From an uncultured Muribaculaceae bacterium (GTDB lineage: Bacteria > Bacteroidota > Bacteroidia > Bacteroidales > Muribaculaceae): a stretch of 64,000 bases of DNA. The position numbers were made by a program, and so were the translations under genes. Below are positions 44,429 to 52,432 of the stretch, in pieces (position 1 is the stretch's first letter; each line of letters opens with the position of its first letter). Under the pieces are notes generated by a model. That model saw only the letters and a program-made list of their open reading frames with translations. It was not told the origin of the DNA and did no database searches. Location: NCBI GenBank assembly GCA_934661195.1, contig CAKUJD010000002.1:62001-126000 (forward strand), given 5' to 3'.

Positions 44429-46357
44429 TCAAGGGTGCGACTGCTCGAGTTGCAGCATCCATTGCTTGGCGGCAAGGCCGCCTGCATAGCCAGTGAGTGA
44501 GCCGTCGCTGCCTATCACACGGTGGCAAGGCACCACTATCGACACAGGGTTTTGCCCAATGGCTGCGGCCACAGGGCGCGATTTGGCGGGCTCGCCAATG
44601 GCGGTAGCCACATCCTTGTATGAGACCATCGTACCATAGACAATGCCGTTGAGGGCATGCCACACCTTTAGCTGAAATTCGGTGCCTGCCATGTGCAGCG
44701 GCAGTTGGAACTCGCGCCGCTGCCCGGCAAAGTATTCATTCAACTGGGCCAAGCACTGCTTAAGCAGCGGGGTGGGGCAGGTCTCGGCGGTCAACCCCAG
44801 GCGCTTCTCAACCGCAGCCAGCGTGTGACTGCAATTGTAGGCGATGGCGGCTATGCCACCGGTGACTGCGGCAATGGTGATGCGTCCCACTGGCGTGTCG
44901 GCCTCCATGCTGCACAGCCGTCCGTCGGTGGCGGGGCGCAGCCCCATTTCAGCGGCTTTGGCCAGCATCAGCTCATAGGCCTGGGCGTAGTTGTTGCCAA
45001 TAACGCCGTCAAGTATGGCATCTTTTATGGCGTCTTTAATCTTGCCCACTGGCATCGACGGGGCCAGCCCGAACGTGTCCATTATCTCCTGGCCGTCGAT
45101 GGGCGGCTGGAAGTTGCGCACGCGGTCTTTCTCCTCAATGTCAACCAGCTTTTGCTTCACCAATTCAAAATTGTCGTGGAAGCGGCGCACCTTCTCCTGG
45201 TTCTTCGACGTGATGTCGGCGTTGCACAGCGTCATCAGGTCGTCGATGTCGTCGCCAGCGTCAAACAGCAGCCGCCTCACTGCCGAGTCGGTCACCGTGT
45301 CCTCAACCAGCGCAATGGGGCGCATGTGCAGTCCCACCAGCTTTTTCACATATTTCATGTGCTCGTTAAGGGGCAGACGCATGCGGCCGAAAATTTTCGG
45401 CACCATCTTTTCGCCAATAAAGTTGTGGTTGCGGAAGGTCCAGCCCTGCACGTCGTCCCATGCCTTGGTGGCAGGCTTGCCAATGTCGTGCATCACTGCC
45501 GCCCAGCGCAGCCACTCGTTTTGGCTCACTGCCGCCACATTGTCGAGCACCTGCATCGTGTGCAGAAAGTTGTCCTTGTGGCCGCGGCCGTGCGAAGTGT
45601 CCACACCGCGCAGAGCCGCCAGTTCGGGAAATATCAGCTCCAGCAGCCCGCACTCGTTCAGCAGCTTGAAGCCGCGCGAGGGCTTGTCGCTGCGCACAAT
45701 CTTCATCAGCTCCACGGCTATGCGCTCCTTGGTGATTATTTTTATGCGCTTGCAGTTGCGCTTTATGGCTTCAAGGGTGTCGGGATAGATGTCGAAGCCA
45801 AGCTGTGTGGCAAACCTCACGGCGCGCATCATGCGCAGCGGGTCGTCGCTGAAAGTGATGTCTGGGTCGAGCGGGGTGCGGATTATGCGCCGCTGCAGGT
45901 CGCCCACGCCGTCAAACGGGTCGAGCAGCCGCCCAAACGACGCGCTGTTGAGCGAAATGGCCATGGCGTTGATGGTGAAGTCGCGGCGCTTCTGGTCGTC
46001 GTCGAGTGTGCCGTCTTCCACCACGGGGTTGCGGCTGTCGCTCTTGTAGCTCTCGCGCCGCGCGCCCACAAACTCCAGTTCCAGCCCGTGGGCCTTCACC
46101 TGTGCCGTGCCGTAGGTTTTGAACACGGCCAGTGAGCAGTGCTTGCGGCCAATCTTGGCCGCCACGGCCTTGGCCACCTCTATGCCGCTTCCCACGGTCA
46201 CAAAGTCGATGTCGGTTGACTTGCGGTGCAGCAGCAGGTCGCGCACGTAGCCGCCCACCACATAGCATTCGCGGCCCATTTCATCGGCAGTGCCGCCTAT
46301 CAGGTGAAACACGGGCTTGTCCACGTGCTGTTTTATGTCGGAGTAATCTATTTCCAT
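44429..46357 (-). CDS. tRNA nucleotidyltransferase (CCA-adding) fused to O6-methylguanine-DNA methyltransferase
   Basis: One 642-residue frame with no stop between two enzymes. Residues 1-480 are a CCA-adding enzyme/polyA polymerase-like protein: CYVVGGYVRDLLL, the metal Asp pair STDIDFV, RRDFTINAMAISL, and an HD domain (AVMHDIGKPATK, NHNFIGEKM). Residues 484-642 are an Ogt/MGMT domain: TPVGRITIAAV, the DNA-binding VWHALNGIVYGTMVSY and active-site Cys611 in VVPCHRVIGSDGSLTGYAGGL. The join is nine residues after the usual CCA end, and Met484 (codon at 44908) looks like the former MGMT start. Start at 46357; an upstream extension is not supported. See findings. Confidence 0.92.
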   Translation of the reverse strand: MEIDYSDIKQHVDKPVFHLIGGTADEMGRECYVVGGYVRDLLLHRKSTDIDFVTVGSGIEVAKAVAAKIGRKHCSLAVFKTYGTAQVKAHGLELEFVGARRESYKSDSRNPVVEDGTLDDDQKRRDFTINAMAISLNSASFGRLLDPFDGVGDLQRRIIRTPLDPDITFSDDPLRMMRAVRFATQLGFDIYPDTLEAIKRNCKRIKIITKERIAVELMKIVRSDKPSRGFKLLNECGLLELIFPELAALRGVDTSHGRGHKDNFLHTMQVLDNVAAVSQNEWLRWAAVMHDIGKPATKAWDDVQGWTFRNHNFIGEKMVPKIFGRMRLPLNEHMKYVKKLVGLHMRPIALVEDTVTDSAVRRLLFDAGDDIDDLMTLCNADITSKNQEKVRRFHDNFELVKQKLVDIEEKDRVRNFQPPIDGQEIMDTFGLAPSMPVGKIKDAIKDAILDGVIGNNYAQAYELMLAKAAEMGLRPATDGRLCSMEADTPVGRITIAAVTGGIAAIAYNCSHTLAAVEKRLGLTAETCPTPLLKQCLAQLNEYFAGQRREFQLPLHMAGTEFQLKVWHALNGIVYGTMVSYKDVATAIGEPAKSRPVAAAIGQNPVSIVVPCHRVIGSDGSLTGYAGGLAAKQWMLQLEQSHP

Positions 46358-46390
46358 CAGATGAGTGTAGGGTGTGTTTAAACAATGGTG

Positions 46391-46422
46391 CAAAGTTACT
46401 GCATTTGCCGCCAACTCGCAAA
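46391..46422 (-). promoter_or_regulatory. promoter of the CCA-MGMT gene
   Basis: Minus strand: TTTG (46419-46422), 20-nt spacer, TAACTTTG (46391-46398). Confidence 0.82.
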
Positions 46423-46512
46423 AATGCGCTCCTTGCCAGTGACCTTTTTGGCCGTATGATGCCCTCATGGTGTTCTGATTGGAATGTAAAATGGTCAATA
46501 GCGCAGTAAAAC

Positions 46513-46543
46513 ATTGCGCGTAATTAAACTGTGCATATCTTTG
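46513..46543 (+). promoter_or_regulatory. promoter of the outer-membrane barrel gene
   Basis: ATTG (46513-46516), 19-nt spacer, TATCTTTG (46536-46543). Confidence 0.65.
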
Positions 46544-46683
46544 TGCGTCAAATGTTCGCTTTGCTCCCAAAATGAACCTTTATGCGGCATTTTTCGGCTA
46601 ATGCAAGGCTAACTGCAATAAAATTTCAGCAGAAGTTGATAATTATATTGTAAGCACTAACTAATAAAAACGATTAAACAGAG

Positions 46684-47289
46684 ATGAAAAAGATTTTTGC
46701 ACTAATTGCCGCTGCGCTTGTGTGCGCCGGCTCGGCTACCGCCGCAAATCCCACGTTTGGCATCAAGGCTGGTTTTGACATGACCAACTTTTGGGGCGAG
46801 GACATGCCTCACGGCATGAAACCCAGCTATCAGGCTGGCGTGTTTCTTGAATACCGCTTCGCCAACGCACCAATTGCCATTGCGCCCGAAATCGTGTTTG
46901 CCGCACAGGGCGGCAAGTTTAACGTTGGCGAGGAAACCGGCCTGAGTTTCGCCAAAAATGCCGACGTCACTTTCAACACCAACTATATCAACATTCCCGT
47001 GATGCTGAAATACTATGTGACGCCCAGCTTCAGCATCGACTTCGGCCCGCAACTTGGCATCAACGTCTACAGCAAGGCTACCGCCACTGCCGGCAACGCT
47101 TCGGCCACTGTCGACATGGGTGACATTACAAACTCGGTTGACTTCGGCCTGGGCCTTGGCGGCACCTACAACATCACCAGCAACGCCTTCCTGCAGGCTC
47201 GTTACACCATGGGCATGACCCACGTGCTCAAAAACGACATTGATGCGCAGAATGGCAACATACAGATAGCATTCGGCTACCGCTTCTAA
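46684..47289 (+). CDS. outer-membrane beta-barrel protein
   Basis: A 201-residue porin-family protein. Residues 1-21 are a signal peptide (MKKIFALIAAALVCAGSATA). The rest alternates hydrophobic and polar residues in strands (TFGIKAGFDMTNFWG, INIPVMLKYYVTPSFSIDFGPQLGINVY) and ends QIAFGYRF, the aromatic C-terminus used for outer-membrane assembly. It fits the OMP_b-brl (PorT-like) group of small Bacteroidetes barrels. Function unknown. A strong hairpin follows. Confidence 0.9.
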   Translation: MKKIFALIAAALVCAGSATAANPTFGIKAGFDMTNFWGEDMPHGMKPSYQAGVFLEYRFANAPIAIAPEIVFAAQGGKFNVGEETGLSFAKNADVTFNTNYINIPVMLKYYVTPSFSIDFGPQLGINVYSKATATAGNASATVDMGDITNSVDFGLGLGGTYNITSNAFLQARYTMGMTHVLKNDIDAQNGNIQIAFGYRF

Positions 47290-47330
47290 CCGTGCGCACG
47301 CGCTACATTGATTATACGCATCAAAGAAAG

Positions 47331-47368
47331 TAGAGGTCGGCACTCATCAAGTTGAGTGCCGACCTCTA
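47331..47368. terminator. bidirectional terminator
   Basis: A perfect 16-bp stem (47331-47346 with 47353-47368) and 6-nt loop between the convergent barrel and vor operons; T runs are weak. Confidence 0.75.
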
Positions 47369-47391
47369 TGCTTTGTGTCGTGTGCGGTGGT

Positions 47392-47931
47392 TCAGTCGTC
47401 CACAAGGGCCATGCCGCGGCGCAGGGCGTCCTCGTTCTGCGGCAGCAGATTCCAGTGACGCTCTGGCAAAGTCTTTTTCAGCGCCTTCAGCACGCTGTCG
47501 ATTGTCACCACGGGCTTGATTTTCAGCAGTGCGCCCAGCACAATCATATTGTAGCTCTTGGCGCTCTTCAGCGAGAATGAAGCCTCCATGGCATCGACGC
47601 GATACACCTTTATGTCGGTGCGCTTGGGCGGGGTGTGAATGCCGTAGCTGTCGTAAATGAGTACGCCGCCGGGCTTCACCTTGCTCTCAAAGCGGTCGAG
47701 GCTCTGCTGGTTGAGCACCACCACCGTGTCGAATGCGTTGAGAATTGGCGAGCTGATGCGCTCATCGCTCAAAATCACGGTCACGTTGGCCGTGCCGCCG
47801 CGCTGCTCGGGGCCGTACGATGGCATCCATGTCACCTCTTTGTCTTCCATAAGGCCCGAGTAGGCAAGGATTTTGCCCATCGACAGCACTCCCTGGCCTC
47901 CGAATCCGGCTATTATAATTTCTTCTTTCAT
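47392..47931 (-). CDS. 2-oxoacid:ferredoxin oxidoreductase, gamma subunit
   Basis: A 179-residue gamma subunit (MKEEIIIAGFGGQGVLSMGKILAYSG N-terminus; WMPSYGPEQRGGTANVTVILSDERISSP). It forms part of the CoA-binding half of the enzyme that oxidatively decarboxylates branched-chain or related 2-oxoacids to acyl-CoA, reducing ferredoxin. Start at 47931; an extension to 47967 is unlikely because it would overlap the beta stop. Last gene of a four-gene operon. Substrate (2-oxoisovalerate versus 2-oxoglutarate) cannot be read from sequence. Confidence 0.88.
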   Translation of the reverse strand: MKEEIIIAGFGGQGVLSMGKILAYSGLMEDKEVTWMPSYGPEQRGGTANVTVILSDERISSPILNAFDTVVVLNQQSLDRFESKVKPGGVLIYDSYGIHTPPKRTDIKVYRVDAMEASFSLKSAKSYNMIVLGALLKIKPVVTIDSVLKALKKTLPERHWNLLPQNEDALRRGMALVDD

Positions 47932-47963
47932 TGCTCTGTGATAGTTTTGTTTCGAGATACCAA

Positions 47964-48725
47964 TCATTCGTTCTTGAGGTCGCCCAGGGGGTACTTCTTA
48001 AACATGTTGTCTTCCATCCATTTGTTGGCCTGTTCGGGCGTCAGTTTCCAGCCCGAATTGCAGGTGCTCACCACCTCGACCACCGATGTGCCCTTGCCCG
48101 CCATGCTGTTTTCAAACGCCTTGCGTATTGCCGCCTTAGCCTTGCGTACGGCTGCCGGTGTCTGCACGCTTTGGCGCGTCACATAGCATGTGCCGTCGAG
48201 TTGCGCCAGCAGCGGTGAAATCGACAGCGGGTAGCCGTTGAGGTCCACGCGGCGGCCATAGGGGCAGGTGGCCGTCTTCTGGCCCAGCAGCGTGGTTGGC
48301 GCCATCTGTCCGCCCGTCATGCCATATATGGCGTTGTTGATGAATATTATGGCAATGTTCTCGCCGCGGTTGCAGGCGTGAATCGACTCGCAGGTGCCAA
48401 TGGCGGCAAAGTCGCCGTCGCCCTGGTAGGTGAACACCAGTTTGTCGGGCTGCAGCCGCTTCACGGCTGTGGCCATGGCCGGTGCGCGGCCGTGGGCGGC
48501 CTCCAGCCAGTCGATGTCGATGTAGTTGTAGGCAAACACGGCGCAGCCCACCGGGGCAATGCCTATTGCCTTGTCTTCGGCGCCCATGTCCTCAATCACT
48601 TCGGCCACGAGCTTGTGCACCACGCCGTGGCTGCAGCCGGGGCAGTAGTGCATGTGGTTATCGTTGAGCAGAGAGGGTTTCTTGTATACCCTGTTCTCTG
48701 GTTTTATTATTTCGTTAAGTTCCAT
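47964..48725 (-). CDS. 2-oxoacid:ferredoxin oxidoreductase, beta (TPP) subunit
   Basis: A 253-residue beta subunit that binds thiamine pyrophosphate: YCPGCSHGVVHKLV at the start and the TPP motif GDGDFAAIGTCESIHACNRGENIAIIFINNAIYGMTGGQ. It lies 16 nt after the alpha subunit and 32 nt before gamma in the operon. Confidence 0.92.
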   Translation of the reverse strand: MELNEIIKPENRVYKKPSLLNDNHMHYCPGCSHGVVHKLVAEVIEDMGAEDKAIGIAPVGCAVFAYNYIDIDWLEAAHGRAPAMATAVKRLQPDKLVFTYQGDGDFAAIGTCESIHACNRGENIAIIFINNAIYGMTGGQMAPTTLLGQKTATCPYGRRVDLNGYPLSISPLLAQLDGTCYVTRQSVQTPAAVRKAKAAIRKAFENSMAGKGTSVVEVVSTCNSGWKLTPEQANKWMEDNMFKKYPLGDLKNE

Positions 48726-48741
48726 AATATGAGCCGTGTGT

Positions 48742-49833
48742 TTACTTCTTGTCGTTAATGAGTTTGCTCTTCAGCGCGTCGAGCACCTCGTCGGGGGTGG
48801 GCACGTTGCCGCCCAGGCGTCCGTAGTGCTCCACTGGCACGTTGCACTCCACCGCCAGCTTCACGTCTTCAATCATCTGTCCGGCGTCAAGCTCCACGCA
48901 CAGTATGCCTTTCACTCCCTTGGCCGCCTTCTTTATTTGCTCGGCCGGGAAAGGCCACAGCGTGATGGGGCGCGCAAGGCCCACCTTCAGCCCTTCGGCG
49001 CGTGCCAGCTCCATGGTCTTGAGGCTGATGCGCGCCTGACTGCCGAATGCCACTATCAGGTAGTCGCAGTCGTCGGCGTCAATCAGCTCGCAGCGCGTCT
49101 CGTTTTTCTCAATCTCGCGGTAGGTGGCTTGGAAGCGCAGGTTGTTGGCCTCCATCACGTCGTCGTCGAGTTCGAGCGATGTGATTATGTTCTTCTTGCG
49201 TCCGTTTTTGCGTCCGTTCACGGCCCATGGGCACTGGCGGCGAATCTCGTCTTCGGTGCGGCGCGGGCGCTGCTCGGGCAGCACCACCTTTTCCATCATC
49301 TGGCCAATCACGCCGTCGGCCAGAATCATCGACACGCAGCGGTATTTGAATGCCAGGTCCCATGCCAGACCCACGAAGTCGCACATCTCCTGCACGCTCG
49401 ACGGCGCCAGCACTATGGCGTGGTAGTCGCCGTGACCGCCGCCCTTGCATGCCTGAAAGTAGTCGGCCTGCGAGGGGTGTATGGTGCCCAGGCCGGGGCC
49501 GCCGCGCATCACGTTGATCACCAGCGCGGGCACCTCGCTTGCGGCCATGTAGCTCATGCCCTCTTGCATCAGGCTGAAGCCCGGGCTCGATGTGGATGTG
49601 AACACGGCCTTGCCGCATGCAGCGCCGGCATACACCATGTTGATTGCCGCCACTTCGCTCTCGGCTTGCACCACCACCATGCCGGTGGTGTCCCAGGGCT
49701 GTTGCTGCTCCAGAGTCTCAAGCACCTCGCTTTGCGGGGTTATGGGGTAACCGAAGTAGCCGTCGGCGCCATAGCGGATGGCCGCCATGGCCAGCGCCTC
49801 GTTGCCCTTCATCAGTGTTACTTTATCATTCAT
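48742..49833 (-). CDS. vorB: 2-oxoacid:ferredoxin oxidoreductase, alpha subunit (VorB-type)
   Basis: A 363-residue alpha subunit, length typical of 3-methyl-2-oxobutanoate dehydrogenase VorB. Motifs: KGNEALAMAAIRYGADGYFGYPITPQSE, the SSPGFSLMQEGMSYMAASEVPALVINVMRGGPGLG signature, and DYLIVAFGSQARI near the C-terminus. Alpha and beta together hold the active site. The substrate assignment follows usual Bacteroidales annotation and is inference. Confidence 0.9.
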   Translation of the reverse strand: MNDKVTLMKGNEALAMAAIRYGADGYFGYPITPQSEVLETLEQQQPWDTTGMVVVQAESEVAAINMVYAGAACGKAVFTSTSSPGFSLMQEGMSYMAASEVPALVINVMRGGPGLGTIHPSQADYFQACKGGGHGDYHAIVLAPSSVQEMCDFVGLAWDLAFKYRCVSMILADGVIGQMMEKVVLPEQRPRRTEDEIRRQCPWAVNGRKNGRKKNIITSLELDDDVMEANNLRFQATYREIEKNETRCELIDADDCDYLIVAFGSQARISLKTMELARAEGLKVGLARPITLWPFPAEQIKKAAKGVKGILCVELDAGQMIEDVKLAVECNVPVEHYGRLGGNVPTPDEVLDALKSKLINDKK

Positions 49834-49935
49834 TGTAGAGTTCCTTTTTTCCTGATTTATTCCTTTAATACGTTATTTTGTGTGATGTGGGTGAATGTGT
49901 GTGGAGTGGGGCGCATGCCTGCGCCTCTGCCGCCA

Positions 49936-50163
49936 TCACTTCTCCACCACGCGATACACCTCGATGCACGCGTCGGGGCACACCAGGGCGCAGCTTTGGC
50001 ACCCGATGCACTTCTCAGGGGCTTCCATGTAAGCGTAATGGTAGCCTCGATTGTTCACATCTTTTTTCTTAAGCGCAAGCACTCCGCATGGGCATGCCGC
50101 AACACACAGGTTGCAGCCCTTGCAGCGCTCTTCGTTTACAACTACTGCTCCTTGAATTTTCAT
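49936..50163 (-). CDS. ferredoxin-type (4Fe-4S) delta subunit of the oxidoreductase
   Basis: A 75-residue protein with two 4Fe-4S motifs: CKGCNLCVAACPCGVLAL and CIGCQSCALVCPDACIEV. It passes electrons from the TPP site to ferredoxin. Start at 50163 is favoured: a TATATTTG -7 box (50192-50199) lies just upstream, and the earlier frame has no such content. First gene of the vor operon; order delta-alpha-beta-gamma. Confidence 0.92.
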   Translation of the reverse strand: MKIQGAVVVNEERCKGCNLCVAACPCGVLALKKKDVNNRGYHYAYMEAPEKCIGCQSCALVCPDACIEVYRVVEK

Positions 50164-50191
50164 TATTACGTTTCGTTTTGTTTTTCTAAGG

Positions 50192-50199
50192 CAAATATA
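50192..50199 (-). promoter_or_regulatory. -7 box of the vor operon
   Basis: TATATTTG on the minus strand; no clear TTTG at the usual distance. Confidence 0.6.
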
Positions 50200-50331
50200 G
50201 TGATTTGTAATTGAAAGTAGGCCAGTTTCGTCCTGATTTTGAATAAGATTAACCTTTGGCACACAAGCAGCTATGATGTGAATTGCTTGTGCGCAAATGG
50301 CTGTGAAATGTGCAAATCGGCCCACGCCGGC

Positions 50332-50997
50332 CTACTCAAACACGTAGTTTAAAAACTGGTGCAGCGGCTGCAGCGTCTTGAGGTCGGCGGCCACCCGCTC
50401 CACCCAGTCGTCGCAGTCAAAGTAGTCTTCGCTCAGGTGCCGCGTCACCAGGTATTCTTTCATCTTCAGGAATTTTGCCAGCTTGTGGTCTTTGGGGTAG
50501 TCGCGCGGCACGTTTTTCAGCGAGTCGCTTTCCCACTCGAAGCCCTGCTCAAACGCCGGGCCTCGCACAATGTGCTCAAATTCCTCTTGCTCGGCATCGA
50601 TGAGCGAGCGCAGCTGCTGCAGCACGTCGCGCTCGGGGCACCATATGCCACCGCCTATCATCAGCCGTCCTGGCTGGAAGTGCACGTAGTCGCACGACCG
50701 CACCTCTTTGCGGCCACGGCCGCTCACCACAGCCGAGAAATAAGTTTTGTATGGCGACTTGTCTTTTGAAAACCTGACGTCGCGGTATATGCGGTACACT
50801 GCCTGCTGCACTGTGAGGCCGCGTGTGTCGGGGTCGAACTGCGCCACCAGCGAAATCAGCCGCTCCACATCGGCCTCCCACGGCTTGCGCAGGGCGTCAT
50901 AGCGGTCTTTGTTGGCCTTAAACCAAGCGCGGTCGTTGTTGGACTCAAGTTTGCGCAGGAATGCCAAAATCTCTTTTACGTTGCTCAATGATTTCAT
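50332..50997 (-). CDS. DUF2461 family protein
   Basis: A 221-residue protein of unknown function matching DUF2461: LAFLRKLESNNDRAWFKANKDRYD, the central YRIYRDVRFSKDKSPYKTYFSA and GGGIWCPERDVLQQLR. Found widely in Bacteroidetes. A TAATTTTG -7 box (51003-51010) ends only 6 nt before its ATG, so the mRNA may be leaderless. Confidence 0.9.
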   Translation of the reverse strand: MKSLSNVKEILAFLRKLESNNDRAWFKANKDRYDALRKPWEADVERLISLVAQFDPDTRGLTVQQAVYRIYRDVRFSKDKSPYKTYFSAVVSGRGRKEVRSCDYVHFQPGRLMIGGGIWCPERDVLQQLRSLIDAEQEEFEHIVRGPAFEQGFEWESDSLKNVPRDYPKDHKLAKFLKMKEYLVTRHLSEDYFDCDDWVERVAADLKTLQPLHQFLNYVFE

Positions 50998-51172
50998 ATG
51001 TGCAAAATTAGTGATTTTTTAGCCGCATTGCGCACCATGTCCCATAAAACTAATGCCGTTTTCCTGCATTTCGCATTGGTTAGACGCATTATCGAAGTGC
51101 GCTCAGTGCAGCGTTGGCTCACCGGTTTCAGGGCTATTTTGGCCCTGTTCGCACGATTTTTTGCCAAAAATT

Positions 51173-51203
51173 GTTGCCATAAGCAATTAAATGCCTATAT
51201 TTG
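51173..51203 (+). promoter_or_regulatory. orphan promoter pointing at a hairpin
   Basis: GTTG (51173-51176), 19-nt spacer, TATATTTG (51196-51203). No plus-strand gene follows within 3.9 kb. Confidence 0.55.
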
Positions 51204-51288
51204 CGCGTGTGTTTTTCATGGTATTAGATTTTAATGTGGAGGCTGTCGCGAGACACCCTTCACTTTTTTTATGCATTAACGCAATCGA

Positions 51289-51330
51289 AACGGCCTCGGC
51301 ATGACGGAGCATAGTCATACCGAGGCCGTT
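51289..51330. terminator. hairpin downstream of def
   Basis: AACGGCCTCGG and ATGAC pair with GTCAT and CCGAGGCCGTT (one mismatch). It lies 27 nt past the def stop (minus) and is followed by TTTT on the plus side. Confidence 0.65.
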
Positions 51331-51356
51331 TTGATGTGTGCACTTCTGCTTGCCGC

Positions 51357-51929
51357 TTAGTGCTTGTGGGCAGGTTTGAAGCCCTTGGTGCGGTAGCTGC
51401 AGCGCACTTTGCCCTTCACAATGTTGTTGAGCTTTGAGCGTATCAGTTGCTTGCGTATGGGCGACACCCGGTCGACATACAGGATGCCGTCCAGATGGTC
51501 GCACTCGTGCTGGATCACGCGTGCCAAGTAGCCCTCAATGTCTTCCTCATGAGTCTCCCAGTTCTCGTCGGTGTATTTGATGTGCAGCTTCTCGTGGCGC
51601 GTCACGTTTTCGCTCACGCCGGGCACGCTCAGGCAGCCCTCTTCGCGGGTCTCGGCCTTGCTGTCTTCGTCGATGGTGAGCTCGGGGTTGATAAGCACCA
51701 TCTTGCGCCCTTTGAGTTCGGGAAAACGGTCGGCAATCACGTCCACATCGATATACACCAGGCGTATGTTGCGCCCCACCTGCGGTGCGGCTATGCCTAT
51801 GCCGTCGCTCGAATACATGGTCTCCTTCATGTCTTCAATCAGCTCCTTCAGCTTGGGGTAGTCCTTGGTCACAGGCTCCGACACTTTGCGCAGCACTGGG
51901 TGGCCGTAAAGATATATGGGTAATATCAT
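51357..51929 (-). CDS. def: peptide deformylase
   Basis: A 190-residue Fe-dependent enzyme that removes the formyl group from new proteins. The three motifs are GIGIAAPQVG, EGCLSVPGV (metal Cys) and HECDHLDG (metal His residues and catalytic Glu). Third gene of the rho-ruvX-def unit, 55 nt after ruvX. Confidence 0.96.
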   Translation of the reverse strand: MILPIYLYGHPVLRKVSEPVTKDYPKLKELIEDMKETMYSSDGIGIAAPQVGRNIRLVYIDVDVIADRFPELKGRKMVLINPELTIDEDSKAETREEGCLSVPGVSENVTRHEKLHIKYTDENWETHEEDIEGYLARVIQHECDHLDGILYVDRVSPIRKQLIRSKLNNIVKGKVRCSYRTKGFKPAHKH

Positions 51930-51984
51930 AATAACTTTTTATTGTTTTTAGTTTTGCTTGTTTGTCCTGAATCTTTTTTAGCAT

Positions 51985-52419
51985 TCACAGCACCGTGCCA
52001 AGCCCGCCTTTTACGCTTTGCAGGTAGTCGGTGAGTATTATGGTGGCCGCAATCGAGTCGACCCGGCCCTTGTCGCGGCGGTCGCTCTTCTTCATGCCTC
52101 CGTCAATCATGGCGCGGTGGGCAATGGTTGAGGTGAACCGCTCGTCATACATTGTCACGGGCATGTCGGGCATTTCCTTTTTCAGGCGGTTGACAAACGG
52201 GGTGATGTAGCGCATGCTCTCCGACGGCTCGCCGTTGAGCTGCCGCGGCAGCCCTATCACTATGCGCTCCACTTGCTCGCGCGCTGTGTAGTCTTTAATG
52301 TATTGCATCAGCGTGTGCGTGGGCACCGTCTCAAGTCCGTTGGCGATGATTTGCAGCGGGTCGGTCACGGCAATGCCCGTGCGCTTGCGTCCGTAGTCAA
52401 TTCCCAGAATCCTTGCCAT
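51985..52419 (-). CDS. ruvX: YqgF/RuvX family nuclease
   Basis: A 144-residue RNase H-fold protein: ILGIDYGRKRTGIAVTD with the metal Asp, GLPRQLNGEPSE, and YDERFTSTIAHR. Linked to 16S rRNA 5'-end processing in E. coli; a Holliday-junction role is also proposed. It starts 13 nt after the rho stop. Confidence 0.93.
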   Translation of the reverse strand: MARILGIDYGRKRTGIAVTDPLQIIANGLETVPTHTLMQYIKDYTAREQVERIVIGLPRQLNGEPSESMRYITPFVNRLKKEMPDMPVTMYDERFTSTIAHRAMIDGGMKKSDRRDKGRVDSIAATIILTDYLQSVKGGLGTVL

Positions 52420-52432
52420 GTGCTGCGTCCTG

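Larger units (their letters stand above)
46358..46683. other. divergent promoter region
   Basis: No gene. It holds the minus-strand promoter of the CCA-MGMT gene (46391-46422) and the plus-strand promoter of the barrel gene (46513-46543), the latter leaving a 130-nt leader. Confidence 0.7.
50998..51356. other. intergenic region with possible small RNA or micro-ORF
   Basis: No conventional gene. It holds the DUF2461 -7 box (minus), an orphan plus-strand promoter at 51173-51203, a 28-codon ORF (51218-51304) and a long hairpin (51289-51330). See findings. Confidence 0.5.
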
